This document shows positions 56,191-64,000 of a stretch of DNA of 64,000 bases, piece after piece; the first letter of the stretch is position 1; every line of letters starts with the position of its first letter. Under the pieces are notes generated by a model, which saw only the letters and a program-made list of their open reading frames with translations, was not told the DNA's origin and searched no databases. The stretch is taken from assembly GCA_964023205.1 (NCBI GenBank), contig OZ026841.1, forward strand, positions 27,173,561 through 27,237,560, in the 5' to 3' direction. The DNA comes from Lutraria lutraria. Lineage: Eukaryota > Mollusca > Bivalvia > Venerida > Mactridae. The position numbers and the translations under genes are program-made.

Positions 56191-57808
56191 ACATTAAAGT
56201 CCCATTAACTTTTGCTATAAAAAATATATGCAAAAGACAAACAATTGCTGATATTATCCCAGGATAATTATTACCGAAGAAACTAGCCCTTTTTCTTCTA
56301 AAAACACTCATTTCGCTATGAATTTTGCTTTTGTAAACTTGAAATATATAGAGCGTGTGACGTCACTTCATGCCATGTGCATAATATGACTGCGGGAAAA
56401 CATAGCTGTTCTAAAAATACTATTTATTTCAATGATATTGAAAAAAATATGATAGTGGTTTTGGAAACATTTTTTCTTGCTATAAAGTACGCACGGGAGG
56501 AAAACACACCGGATTCCTCTGTTATAGAACAAACAGAAACTATTACGACCGATAAAGGGGTAGGTTCACTTAGGGCCTAAGATGGCCCTGTGCCAGATTA
56601 CCTTGCTATTTTGACAGTATAATATATTGGATGTTTTTTCTTCAAAAACATGTTTCAAATTGCTCTGAAATAAGTATTGTTGCCATAGCAAAGAAACTTT
56701 GTTTTTAAATAAAAATGGTAAAACCTCAAAATTTCTGTTTCATGGCCTCAATGTTCTTTTTATTAAGTGTATATGATTGTGCATGTTGACTAAAGTGACA
56801 AGATATTTTTATTCCATGGTTGCTATGGAAACATGGAAGTCACGTGACTGGGCATAATAGAGCGGTGTTTCGTGTTTATATCGATGATTATACAAATTAT
56901 TTTGACAAAATTCATACAGCAGAAAAAGTAACATACATCTATCAAGAATGTGTGAAGAAATCATTTACGTGACGCTAAAGGTTTTCGTAATATGACGTAA
57001 TTAGTGTGCCCCCCTACATAGTTACATCACTGATAATTTTATCAAATATCAAAAGGAAAAAAATCATAAAAAGGTCTCTGTCGTTCAAAATTAACTGGCA
57101 ATTAAATTTTCAACATCTATTTTCGCAATTACGCTAAAAATACGGCTAGAAAACACTTTGATAGAACAATAATCGAATATGAAAGTACCATCCTCGCCTA
57201 GTACTGTTCGAATAACTGGAAATTTAAATATGAAATCCCACACCCGACACATTTATATTTTGCATATGTGTTGTTTACATTCTGACTGATAATTGTTCAA
57301 AGTTTCGTGGTGTCGGTTGGAGGACTTCATATTAAAATATCGAAAACTGTACAAGGGTGTCATATCAGTCCCCAGCAAAGCTGGTTGAAATAATTATATT
57401 GTTTTTGGATGAATACTGAACGATAGAGGACTTGCAATTCAGAATGAATAATAAAACTAGCCTTTAATACATTAGTAAAGTCCTGTCAGATAAGAAAATC
57501 TTCGACAAATCTCCGTCGAAGCCAAATAAAACGTTTATCCGATTAATGTATCAATATCTGAATCGCTGTTAGTGTTAACAAAGAGAGACAAGTCGTTTGT
57601 TTACAGACGCACAAACTACCCACAGCGGTTACCTCCCTTGATCAGTACATTGACCCAATGCTAGATTCTATTATGTTTTAATGCTTTAGCAAATCTAATA
57701 TTATTTTTTTATTATCTATTGCATTTTAGTTTTTATCATACATGTTTGTGAATTGTGTGCAGGTGAAACTAGAGTATAAATAATGAGTCGGTCTGTGATA
57801 AAATCCAT

Positions 57809-57870
57809 GGTCTTCACTGGGGTTTGAACCCATGATCCCTAGCACTGTATAGGCACTCAACCATGTCACA
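57809..57870 (-). repeat. tRNA-like SINE head
   Basis: Minus strand: GACATGGTTGAGTGCCTATA … GGGATCATGGGTTCAAACCCC, with box-A-like and box-B (GGGTTCAAACC) elements in tRNA order. No complete cloverleaf. Resembles the copy at 12200-12272 (GGGATCATGRGTTCAA). Confidence 0.5.
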
Positions 57871-58280
57871 AAATTGATAACCCAATAGCAAGGCTGTTGA
57901 AATTGGCCAGTATTCCTACAAGTTCTAATATTGTATGAAATTAATGTGGACTATTGATGCTGTAGTGAGGATACAAAGGAATGACTGACTTATGTCTACC
58001 ATTTGTCAGTCAGATGTACTGTACTGTAGTGAGATTAGTGTTCATGTTGTTGTCACAGAGGACCATGATGTTTTAACATCATTGTAAAACATGTATATAA
58101 TGCCAGTACAGTATGGATTACAAATATTCATAAACTCTATTATAATAGTATCTCAGCATAATTGAATTGCATATATTTGTCTTCTTTCAGAATCATATTA
58201 ATATGTTAGTTCAGATGTATATGAAGTGTAAGCAGTTGTGGGCCTTCTGATAGTTAACTAGTAAGTATGCGTATGGTCAT

Positions 58281-58576
58281 TATACCCCAGCAAATGAAGT
58301 TTGACAGGGGGTATGTTGGAGTCACTCTGTCGGTCAGGCAGTTGGTTGGTCTGTCCGCATACAATATCACAAGTTTGTGGAGCGAACTACTTCCATATTA
58401 CTGAAGCAATTGCAGTGAAAGTTCAAATATGTCATCACCATGGAGTGTAGATGTACAGGACATAATTTTCATGCCCGGTGATCCACTCATTCAAGAGTTA
58501 GGTGCCCTTGAACTTAGCCATGTAGTAAACCGTATACTATCGCATTCTTAGTGTCAAAGCGTTAGTGGGGGTATAT
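58281..58576. mobile_element. ATACCCC-ended dispersed element (~295 bp)
   Basis: TATACCCCAGCAAATGAAGT at the left and AGTGGGGGTATATG at the right are short inverted ends. The interior has GTCACTCTGTCGGTC and GTGGAGCGAACTACTTCC. I recall similar ATACCCCCGCA-ended repeats from marine molluscs; non-coding. Confidence 0.65.
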
Positions 58577-59389
58577 GTCACTTCTGTTACAAAGGCTTTG
58601 AGCGCTAGTTCAAAAGATGTTTAGTTCTCAAGTGCTTCTTCAAAAGACAGAAACAGAAACATTTTTATGTTCTTTAAACCATCTTTTACCATTTGTACTA
58701 ATATGAGAATTTGTCAGAAATGTATATGAGGATGAATGTTTAACTGATACTTATTTTATACATCTCATGATAGGTGTGCATAACATTTAGTATTCACCAC
58801 TGATCAGGGGAATTTCAATACACTGCTATGATGAAGCCATTAACATGCAATATACTGGTTATCACATGTGGTGACTGTGATGTTTTCATGAATGTGTCAC
58901 TATGAACAGTATTGCCAGTAATGTACAAAATTGAAACAATTCAGATTAATAACATTAAAATTGTGTGCATTGTTGAAATATATATATTATGAACTTTACA
59001 CTGAGATATTTAATTAATTTATTAACTTTTGTACTGTGTATGTTCATTTGTAAAAAACCTTTTGACACATTGTATGTATTGTTTGCATGTGAAATAAATG
59101 TAGATTGCTAAAGTACACATCAGATATTCTTATTTACTTACACAATGATTATACAGTAGTTTTTGGGGGATGAGAACTCAAACAATGAGTTTTTACACAA
59201 TTCATACATAAAACTGGTACAAGAAAAGATCAATACAATGTACTACATGTACATTCACATCAAATATACTGCAAGATATCCATTTGAATGGTACATAATT
59301 ATGTTGAAACCAAGTAGAATATTTTTAATGTCAAGCAAAAATATTCTGCTTTTTGGAGGAAAATCAATGCATTCCATTGCAAAAAATAT

Positions 59390-59930
59390 CTGAATGCAAT
59401 ACAAAGTAATGCTAAATATATATGAACTATCGTCATAAAAAACCTGCCCCTCAATTGCAATGGTAACTGAATTGGAATTATTAATTTTAATAATGTTGGA
59501 AATGATATCACAGTTACTACAAATAAATTGTTTGATGTCCAAATGATGGGAACATACAGTGAAATACATTAAATCAGACAAAATATTACTTTGTTTAAAC
59601 TGCTCATATAGAATAGTTCAGTTGCCATGGAAACAAAATATCTAAAAACATTGCTATACAATGTAATTTCATTAAATCAAATGGATTTATGAAATTTTGA
59701 GTGACTAAATTGCATTTTTGAAGAAAACTCAAAAATGAGATTTAAAAAAAAATAATTTCAACAGGTTACCATGGCAACTAAAAGAATACATATTATATAA
59801 ATATTGGCCATATCCCTGTCCCTGTCATATACAACAAAACTGATCACATTTCGTCCAATCATTATATGGAAAATAGTATTTTTTTCAATTTCTAGCAAAA
59901 AAGTATTTCTGTTGCCATGGCAATGCTTTT
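59390..59930. repeat. ~145-bp subterminal repeats with RFX X-box palindromes
   Basis: GTTGCCATGGAAAC (59621-59634), GGTTACCATGGCAAC (59764-59778) and GTTGCCATGGCAAT (59911-59924) are 142-148 bp apart in AT-rich repeats near the right end of the 56557-60046 element. Diverged copies in reverse order lie near its left end (56679-56693 and 56818-56832, ~139 bp apart). Confidence 0.65.
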
Positions 59931-60069
59931 TATAGTGGAGCTTTAGATATCATGTTTTCTTCAAATATGATGAATAGTGAACATATAATGAGATTTTGGA
60001 CAGAATTTGACACAGGACCATCTTTGGCCCTAAGTAAACCTACCCCTTTATATGATTATGGGACTTTAA

Positions 60070-60605
60070 GATTTACATAAAAATCAACAATAGTCATAAC
60101 CTTAACCACTCAAACCCATACTGACATCATTTCTAGTAGTAATATAATTAATTACGATTTTGCTTAAATTTTCTAAAGTGTCTGGCTTCGAGCAAGAATG
60201 TAAGGCCTTTAATTACAAATGTATATATATCAAACAAAATGTATCATTTTTCCAGTCGTATTATGTTATAACGCATTACACCAAACACTGTTATAACAAA
60301 AATAATAGTCTCATGTCATAATAATTAGATATTTATTACAAAATGATATTGAATTAGGTCTGCATCTTGCATTGCATGGACATGCCTCCCTGTCTCTCTG
60401 TGTTTGACAATGCCATTTCCTAAAGAAATGAACTCATGTTCTTACAGTTACTTTTTTATGTCGAGGATGTTACAAGTGTGGCATTTTTTAAATTTCTTTT
60501 CCATTTGAAAATAGAAGCTGCATGTAAAGTTAACAAATAACCCCATCAAATACATCTGTTCTTTTGTAGGTATGTAGGTAAACATATGTCTTTGCAATAA
60601 CGCAT
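60070..60605. other. No supported feature
   Basis: AT-rich DNA; nothing recognised. Confidence 0.4.
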
Positions 60606-60629
60606 GTTGTCCTTCCACCCTGGCGAAAT

Positions 60630-60990
60630 CCTGATCATGATATCATGACTGAATATGTTGAAACATGTTTGAACATGTTTGACTATCTTTCAGTCATGAT
60701 GAGGGATCATGTTATGAGAACATGTTTGACGACCAAAACATGATCAGTCATACTTATCATTTTTTCAGCTTTAGTTATCCTAAATTTGTCATAGCAATGT
60801 GTTGACATGTATTCACAACTATTACAAGAAGTGTGGAGTAATTAATCTGAAATCTAAACTGTTGTCATGTATGACTGTGTTATGACTATGTTTTGCATGA
60901 TCATATATGGATGTGTTATGACCATGTTATGTATGATTGTGTAATAATCATGTTAAGTTATTGATTGCCAAATATGTTGTTCTGATCATG
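60630..60990. repeat. CATG-rich low-complexity repeat
   Basis: Dense, irregular repetition of CATGTTTGA, ATCATGTTATGA, TGTTATGACCATGTTATG and ATGATC words, partly self-complementary. No period long enough to define a unit; non-coding. Confidence 0.65.
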
Positions 60991-61137
60991 CAAGTTAAAA
61001 GTATGAAAAAGTTAAAAAATGATGCGAAATTCCCCTACCAGAGGGCACCGGGCCCCTTCCCCTGAAGTGCAGCTAGGGCCCTGCCACTCCATCCCAGTCG
61101 TATGGCATTCCAGGAGAATAATAATTGAACATGCAGC

Positions 61138-61605
61138 CAACAAGTGACCCCGAGGACAGGACCAATTTTGACCCCAGGGCCATAATTTGAACAAACTAAT
61201 GGTAGAGGTTCGTTAGAAAATGCTACAAACCAAATATCTAAGCTTTTCTGAAAAAGATATTTTTTTAATGCAAAATCAGGTAGATTTTTATTCTTGGGTG
61301 GTACTAATTTTGACCCTATTGAGCCATAATTTGAACAAACTTGGTAGAGGTTCATTAGACAATACTACACACTAAATATCTAAGCTTTTCTGACAAAAAG
61401 ATTGTTTAAATTTTCTTGTAAATAAGCCTATGCAAAATCAAGTACAGTTTTATACCCGAGTGGTACCAATTTTTACCACAGGGCCATTATTTGAATAAAC
61501 TTAGTTGTCTAGAGGTCCACTATACAATGCTACACACAAACTATCTAAGCACTAGGCATTGTAGTTTATGACAAGAAGATTTTTAAAATTTCCTAGAAAA
61601 CACAT
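61138..61605. repeat. GAGGGCC-family core type B fragment
   Basis: Three diverged modules with AAGTGACCCCGAGGACAGGA, TTTTGACCCCAGGGCCATAA, ACTTGGTAGAGGTTCATTAG and AATATCTAAGCTTTTCTG. Both family ends are missing. The right edge is close to a pogo-like end at 61622. Minus-strand frames are shadows. Confidence 0.8.
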
Positions 61606-61621
61606 GTGTTTATTTGGATTA

Positions 61622-61745
61622 CAGTCAAACCGGCCTCAAGTCAAACCGTCATCTAACCAAACCGGCCACAAAAAAGTTAAAGCGGCCTCACATTTTGGTC
61701 AAACCGGCCACACTATATTTTTATTCAGTCAAACCGGCCACAAAA
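61622..61745. mobile_element. One end of a pogo/Tigger-like element
   Basis: TA|CAGTCAAACCGGCCTCAAGT followed by GTCAAACCGTC, CCAAACCGGCCACA, GTCAAACCGGCCACA (twice more): the TIR word repeated inward as in the other pogo-like elements here. No matching CTG|TA right end was found before 62.6 kb. Confidence 0.6.
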
Positions 61746-61747
61746 TA

Positions 61748-62340
61748 GAATTACCACCGAAAATGAATATACACTCGTACATTTATCATATGTTTTAATA
61801 AAATATTTTATTAATGTATGAAATCATTGTTCAAAACAATGTCCAATTCAAATTAAACCTTTTTTTTTTGATAATTGTGTTAAAAATATTGTTGGAACCC
61901 ATTCATTAAAAGTTGCAAATAGTGTTGTTTTAACACGTACACGTGCAATCGTTTGAAAAAAGGGCGTTAATCCTGTTGATTATATTGTTGGATACAGTAA
62001 TTACAAAGTTCAAACAGGTTTGTTTTAACACATGCATGTGCAAATGTTTGTTATTAATGTTGTGAATCCTTTGAAGTCATTGTCTGGCACCTTAAATTAA
62101 GGTTGTAAAAAATTCCAGCTATTTTATGGAGAACGGTAATTTGTAAGAATTCTGGTATTTCATAATATTTTCACGTTACTACATATACATTGGTCTCAGC
62201 GTTTATTAATTTTGTCGTTATTATAAATGTGAAATTATTGGATATTATCTTTAAGTGTGTTCACGGATTTGATTGTAATCTAATACTTTTATGTTTTGAG
62301 AATATTTCTTTATCCAGACATTTGTTAGTGTAATAATTTT
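61748..62340. other. No supported feature (possible promoter region of the next exon)
   Basis: AT-rich. It lies directly upstream of the zinc-finger first exon, but no specific promoter motif can be defended. Confidence 0.3.
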
Positions 62341-62374
62341 GTGAGTGTTTTGGATTATTTCTGTGTTTTTGACA

Positions 62375-62477
62375 ATGACAGACACATGTATAGAATGCGG
62401 TCTTCAGGTTTGTGAGCTACAGCAAGCAGTCACCTGTGACACTTGCGATAAATGGCAACATCGCACGTGCAACACAG
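62375..62477 (+). CDS. First coding exon of a PHD-like zinc-finger protein (FLYWCH/MULE-type N-terminus)
   Basis: ATG at 62375 reads MTDTCIECGLQVCELQQAVT, then CDTCDKWQHRTCNTG, and meets a strong donor CAG|GTATGA at 62478, ending in phase 1 inside the Gly codon. The Cys pairs (C-x2-C, C-x2-C), Trp, His and final Cys match the PHD-like half-finger that, as I recall, opens many invertebrate proteins annotated as FLYWCH-type or MULE-transposase-like, where …RTCNTGIS continues in the next exon. Zinc binding is inferred from the cysteines. The next exon is not in the window; a LINE occupies the presumed intron from ~62641. Reading on past the donor soon loses similarity, which supports splicing. 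Confidence 0.6.
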
Positions 62478-62640
62478 GTATGACAATGTTAATTTATTTT
62501 ATGTTTCCCTGCTTAAAAAATGCTATTGCAAGACGATTAATATATTATTTTGGTATCATTTTAATATCAGTTGTCCGGAATACTATTATTTACGTAAATC
62601 ATATCACGTAAAACGTATTTCTTTAAATAGTTTTTAAAAT

Positions 62641-64000
62641 TCACATTGTCTGTTGAATACAAATGATAGAGCCATGCTAGATTTTTGTAAAGCTACAGGA
62701 CTGCGTGTCTTAAATGGTAGAATTGGTATAGATAAACATGTTGGCAAGTTTACATGTGTAAAAGCTGCTGGTAGCTCAGTAGTTGATTATGTACTTTGTA
62801 AACAAAAAATGTTTGATGAAATATGTTTTTTTATTGTTGATGAACCTAATATTTATAGTGATCATTGTTGTATACATTTTTCTGTTGCTGTCAACATGTG
62901 CCTTATTGTAAATGAGCCTACACAATCTTATCATAAAGAAAGGGAACATAAAACTAAAAAGATACCTTTTATTTACAAATGGGATAATGATAAAAAACAG
63001 GATTATTTTATTCCACAGGGAGAAGAAACTATCTCAAATATTATGGTAGAATTATCTCAGTCAGTTTCAAATATGCAAAATATGGATGATGTTAATGCTA
63101 ATATTAACCAATTCTATGACGTAATTAATGATATCTGCTCGCCATTGTTTGAACAAAAAAATAGTCTCAATAAAAATGAGAATAAAGCTGAGAAGTACCA
63201 ATCAAAACCTAAGGACAAGTGGTATGATGATGAATGTATCAAAACAAGAAATATTTTTTACAAATCACTTAATAGATATAGAACAGACAAAAATCCCTCT
63301 AATAGAAGTAATATGGTAACGGCCCGATCAAATTATAAATCAGTCCTTTCAAGTAAAAAAAGAGAATATGATATACTACAAACTAAGAAATTAGAAAAAT
63401 TGAGATACAGAAATGCTAAAGAGTATTGGAAGCTGTTTAAAAAAATGAATGACAATAATAATAAACGTAATAATAGCCCCTCAATATATCAATTTGAGGA
63501 ATATTTTAGAGCAATTAATGACCCAGAATCAGTATTCTTCCAACCCGATGAAGATATAATTCATTTTAATCAGAGGTATTTAGATGGGGAATTAAATATT
63601 ATGTTTGAAGAGTTAAACCAAGAAATTAATTTAAATGAAATTAAGAAGACATGCAAAGAACTAAATAATGGCAAATCTGCTGGGCCTGATCTGGTCCTTA
63701 ATGAATTTTTTAAGTATGGATCTGATCAGTTGCATAATTATCTTCACTCTTTATTTAATAAATTATTTGATATAGGTTATTTTCCTGAACAGTGGTCTGA
63801 AGGACATATAATACCTATTCATAAAAAGGGATCCTCATCAGATCCAGGTAATTATAGAGGATTAACTATGTTAAGTACAGTGGGTAAATTGTTTACAAAA
63901 ATATTGAATAATAGAATTAATTCATGGATGGAATTGTACCACGTTTATATAGAGGCCCAGAGTGGGTTTAGAAAAAATATGTCAACTGTTGACAATATAT
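62641..64000 (+). mobile_element. LINE-4: 5'-truncated non-LTR retrotransposon, open to the window edge
   Basis: Protein similarity starts abruptly in the middle of the endonuclease, as expected of 5' truncation during target-primed insertion. It belongs to the same broad group as LINE-1 (compare LRVLNGRIGID / GSSVVDYV with LRIANGRLHED / GSSVIDYL) but is much less damaged. The 3' part lies beyond the window. Confidence 0.85.
62674..64000 (+). CDS. LINE-4 ORF2 (endonuclease C-terminus + reverse transcriptase), partial, uninterrupted
   Basis: From ATG 62674 there is no stop for 442 codons up to the window end; the same frame is open upstream to ~62641 but that ATG is internal to the protein family, so it is not the original start. 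Landmarks (counting from it): endonuclease GLRVLNGRIGIDKHVGKFTC (~9-28), SSVVDYVLC (~34-42), YSDHCC (~61-66); a charged linker KWYDDECIKTRNIFYKSLNR (~184-203) and NAKEYWKLFKKM (~247-258); RT NNGKSAGPD (~331-339), HIIPIHKKGSSSDPGNYRGL (~377-396) and QSGFRKNMSTVDNI (~429-442). The catalytic FADD motif would lie past the edge. Lack of stops suggests recent insertion. Confidence 0.9.
   Translation, partial: MLDFCKATGLRVLNGRIGIDKHVGKFTCVKAAGSSVVDYVLCKQKMFDEICFFIVDEPNIYSDHCCIHFSVAVNMCLIVNEPTQSYHKEREHKTKKIPFIYKWDNDKKQDYFIPQGEETISNIMVELSQSVSNMQNMDDVNANINQFYDVINDICSPLFEQKNSLNKNENKAEKYQSKPKDKWYDDECIKTRNIFYKSLNRYRTDKNPSNRSNMVTARSNYKSVLSSKKREYDILQTKKLEKLRYRNAKEYWKLFKKMNDNNNKRNNSPSIYQFEEYFRAINDPESVFFQPDEDIIHFNQRYLDGELNIMFEELNQEINLNEIKKTCKELNNGKSAGPDLVLNEFFKYGSDQLHNYLHSLFNKLFDIGYFPEQWSEGHIIPIHKKGSSSDPGNYRGLTMLSTVGKLFTKILNNRINSWMELYHVYIEAQSGFRKNMSTVDNI

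Larger units (their letters stand above)
56557..60046. mobile_element. 3490-bp TIR element inserted in AAA|TTT with no target duplication (Spy-like?)
   Basis: It starts GGGGTAGGTTCACTTAGGGC and ends GCCCTAAGTAAACCTACCCC; the ~40-bp ends pair (…GATGGCCCTGTG against CACAGGACCATC), and weaker inverted similarity runs ~150 bp inward (TTCTTCAAAAACATG, GTTGCCATAGCAA). Comparison with the empty site at 20.97 kb shows no duplicated host bases. Known family fact, from memory: Spy elements (PIF/Harbinger-ISL2EU relatives) insert in AAATTT without duplication. Subterminal X-box-bearing repeats occur at both ends. Inside are a tRNA-like SINE head and an ATACCCC element. No transposase frame is seen, so it is non-autonomous or decayed. 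Confidence 0.75.
56194..60069. mobile_element. TTAA-flanked MITE, copy interrupted by a 3.5-kb insertion
   Basis: TTAAAGTCCCATTAAC starts the element and GATTATGGGACTTTAA ends it. The left 360 bp (to 56556) align, inverted, with 20946-21284. The last ~20 bp resume that alignment at 60047. The uninterrupted relative reads ATAAATTTATA across the point that here is split into GATAAA and TTTATA. Confidence 0.8.

Noticed and set aside
56377..56580. 67-aa plus-strand frame with KYAREENTPDSSV
   Set aside because: It crosses from the TTAA MITE into the inserted element at 56557, so it cannot be an ancestral gene.
59255..59581. 108-aa minus-strand frame
   Set aside because: Lies in AT-rich subterminal repeats of a TIR element; no homology seen.

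Overview
The window looks like intron or intergenic DNA of a eukaryote, most likely a bivalve mollusc and probably a heterodont clam. It is AT-rich and has no operons or long host open reading frames. It holds several dispersed repeats that I associate from memory with clam genomes: elements opening with AACAAGAGGGCC and closing with GGTGAGCTAAAAA, AGTCCCCTGCC-ended elements, and ATACCCCC-ended elements. No database search was possible, so the taxon is inference.

Layout. 0-3 kb: a THAP zinc-finger coding remnant (minus strand), candidate exons of an OB-fold-like protein (plus strand), and an 18-bp minisatellite. 3-12 kb: AT-rich DNA with a pogo/Tigger-like element and three tandem-module repeats. 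12-16 kb: a third candidate exon and long minisatellites. 16-21 kb: a 1.1-kb imperfect palindrome and three copies of one foldback MITE. 22-31 kb: a pile-up of GAGGGCC elements, small TIR elements and a TIR element with a 13-bp target duplication. 32.5-39.2 kb: a nearly full-length but dead LINE. 41-43.7 kb: pogo/Tigger-like elements. 44.5-46.6 kb: a second LINE (minus). 48-49.6 kb: a third LINE cut off at a GAGGGCC element. 51.8-54.6 kb: a pogo-like element carrying a GAGGGCC element inside it. 56.2-60.1 kb: a TTAA-flanked MITE interrupted by a 3.5-kb TIR element, with the empty site preserved at 20.9 kb. 61-64 kb: repeat fragments, a PHD-like zinc-finger first exon with a good splice donor, and a 5'-truncated LINE whose ORF2 is open to the window edge.

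How it fits together. Almost everything recognisable is mobile DNA, much of it nested, so relative insertion order can be read. The only long intact reading frames are LINE-1 ORF1 (33012-34046) and the LINE-4 ORF2 fragment (62674 onward). Host-gene signals are limited to the zinc-finger exon at 62.4 kb, the frameshifted THAP domain near 0.8 kb and the candidate OB-fold exons at 1.2, 3.0 and 12.4 kb. The most unusual signals are a TIR element inserted in AAA|TTT with no target duplication, arrays of RFX X-box palindromes carried by repeats, and a repeat family whose members share ends but carry different tandem cores.
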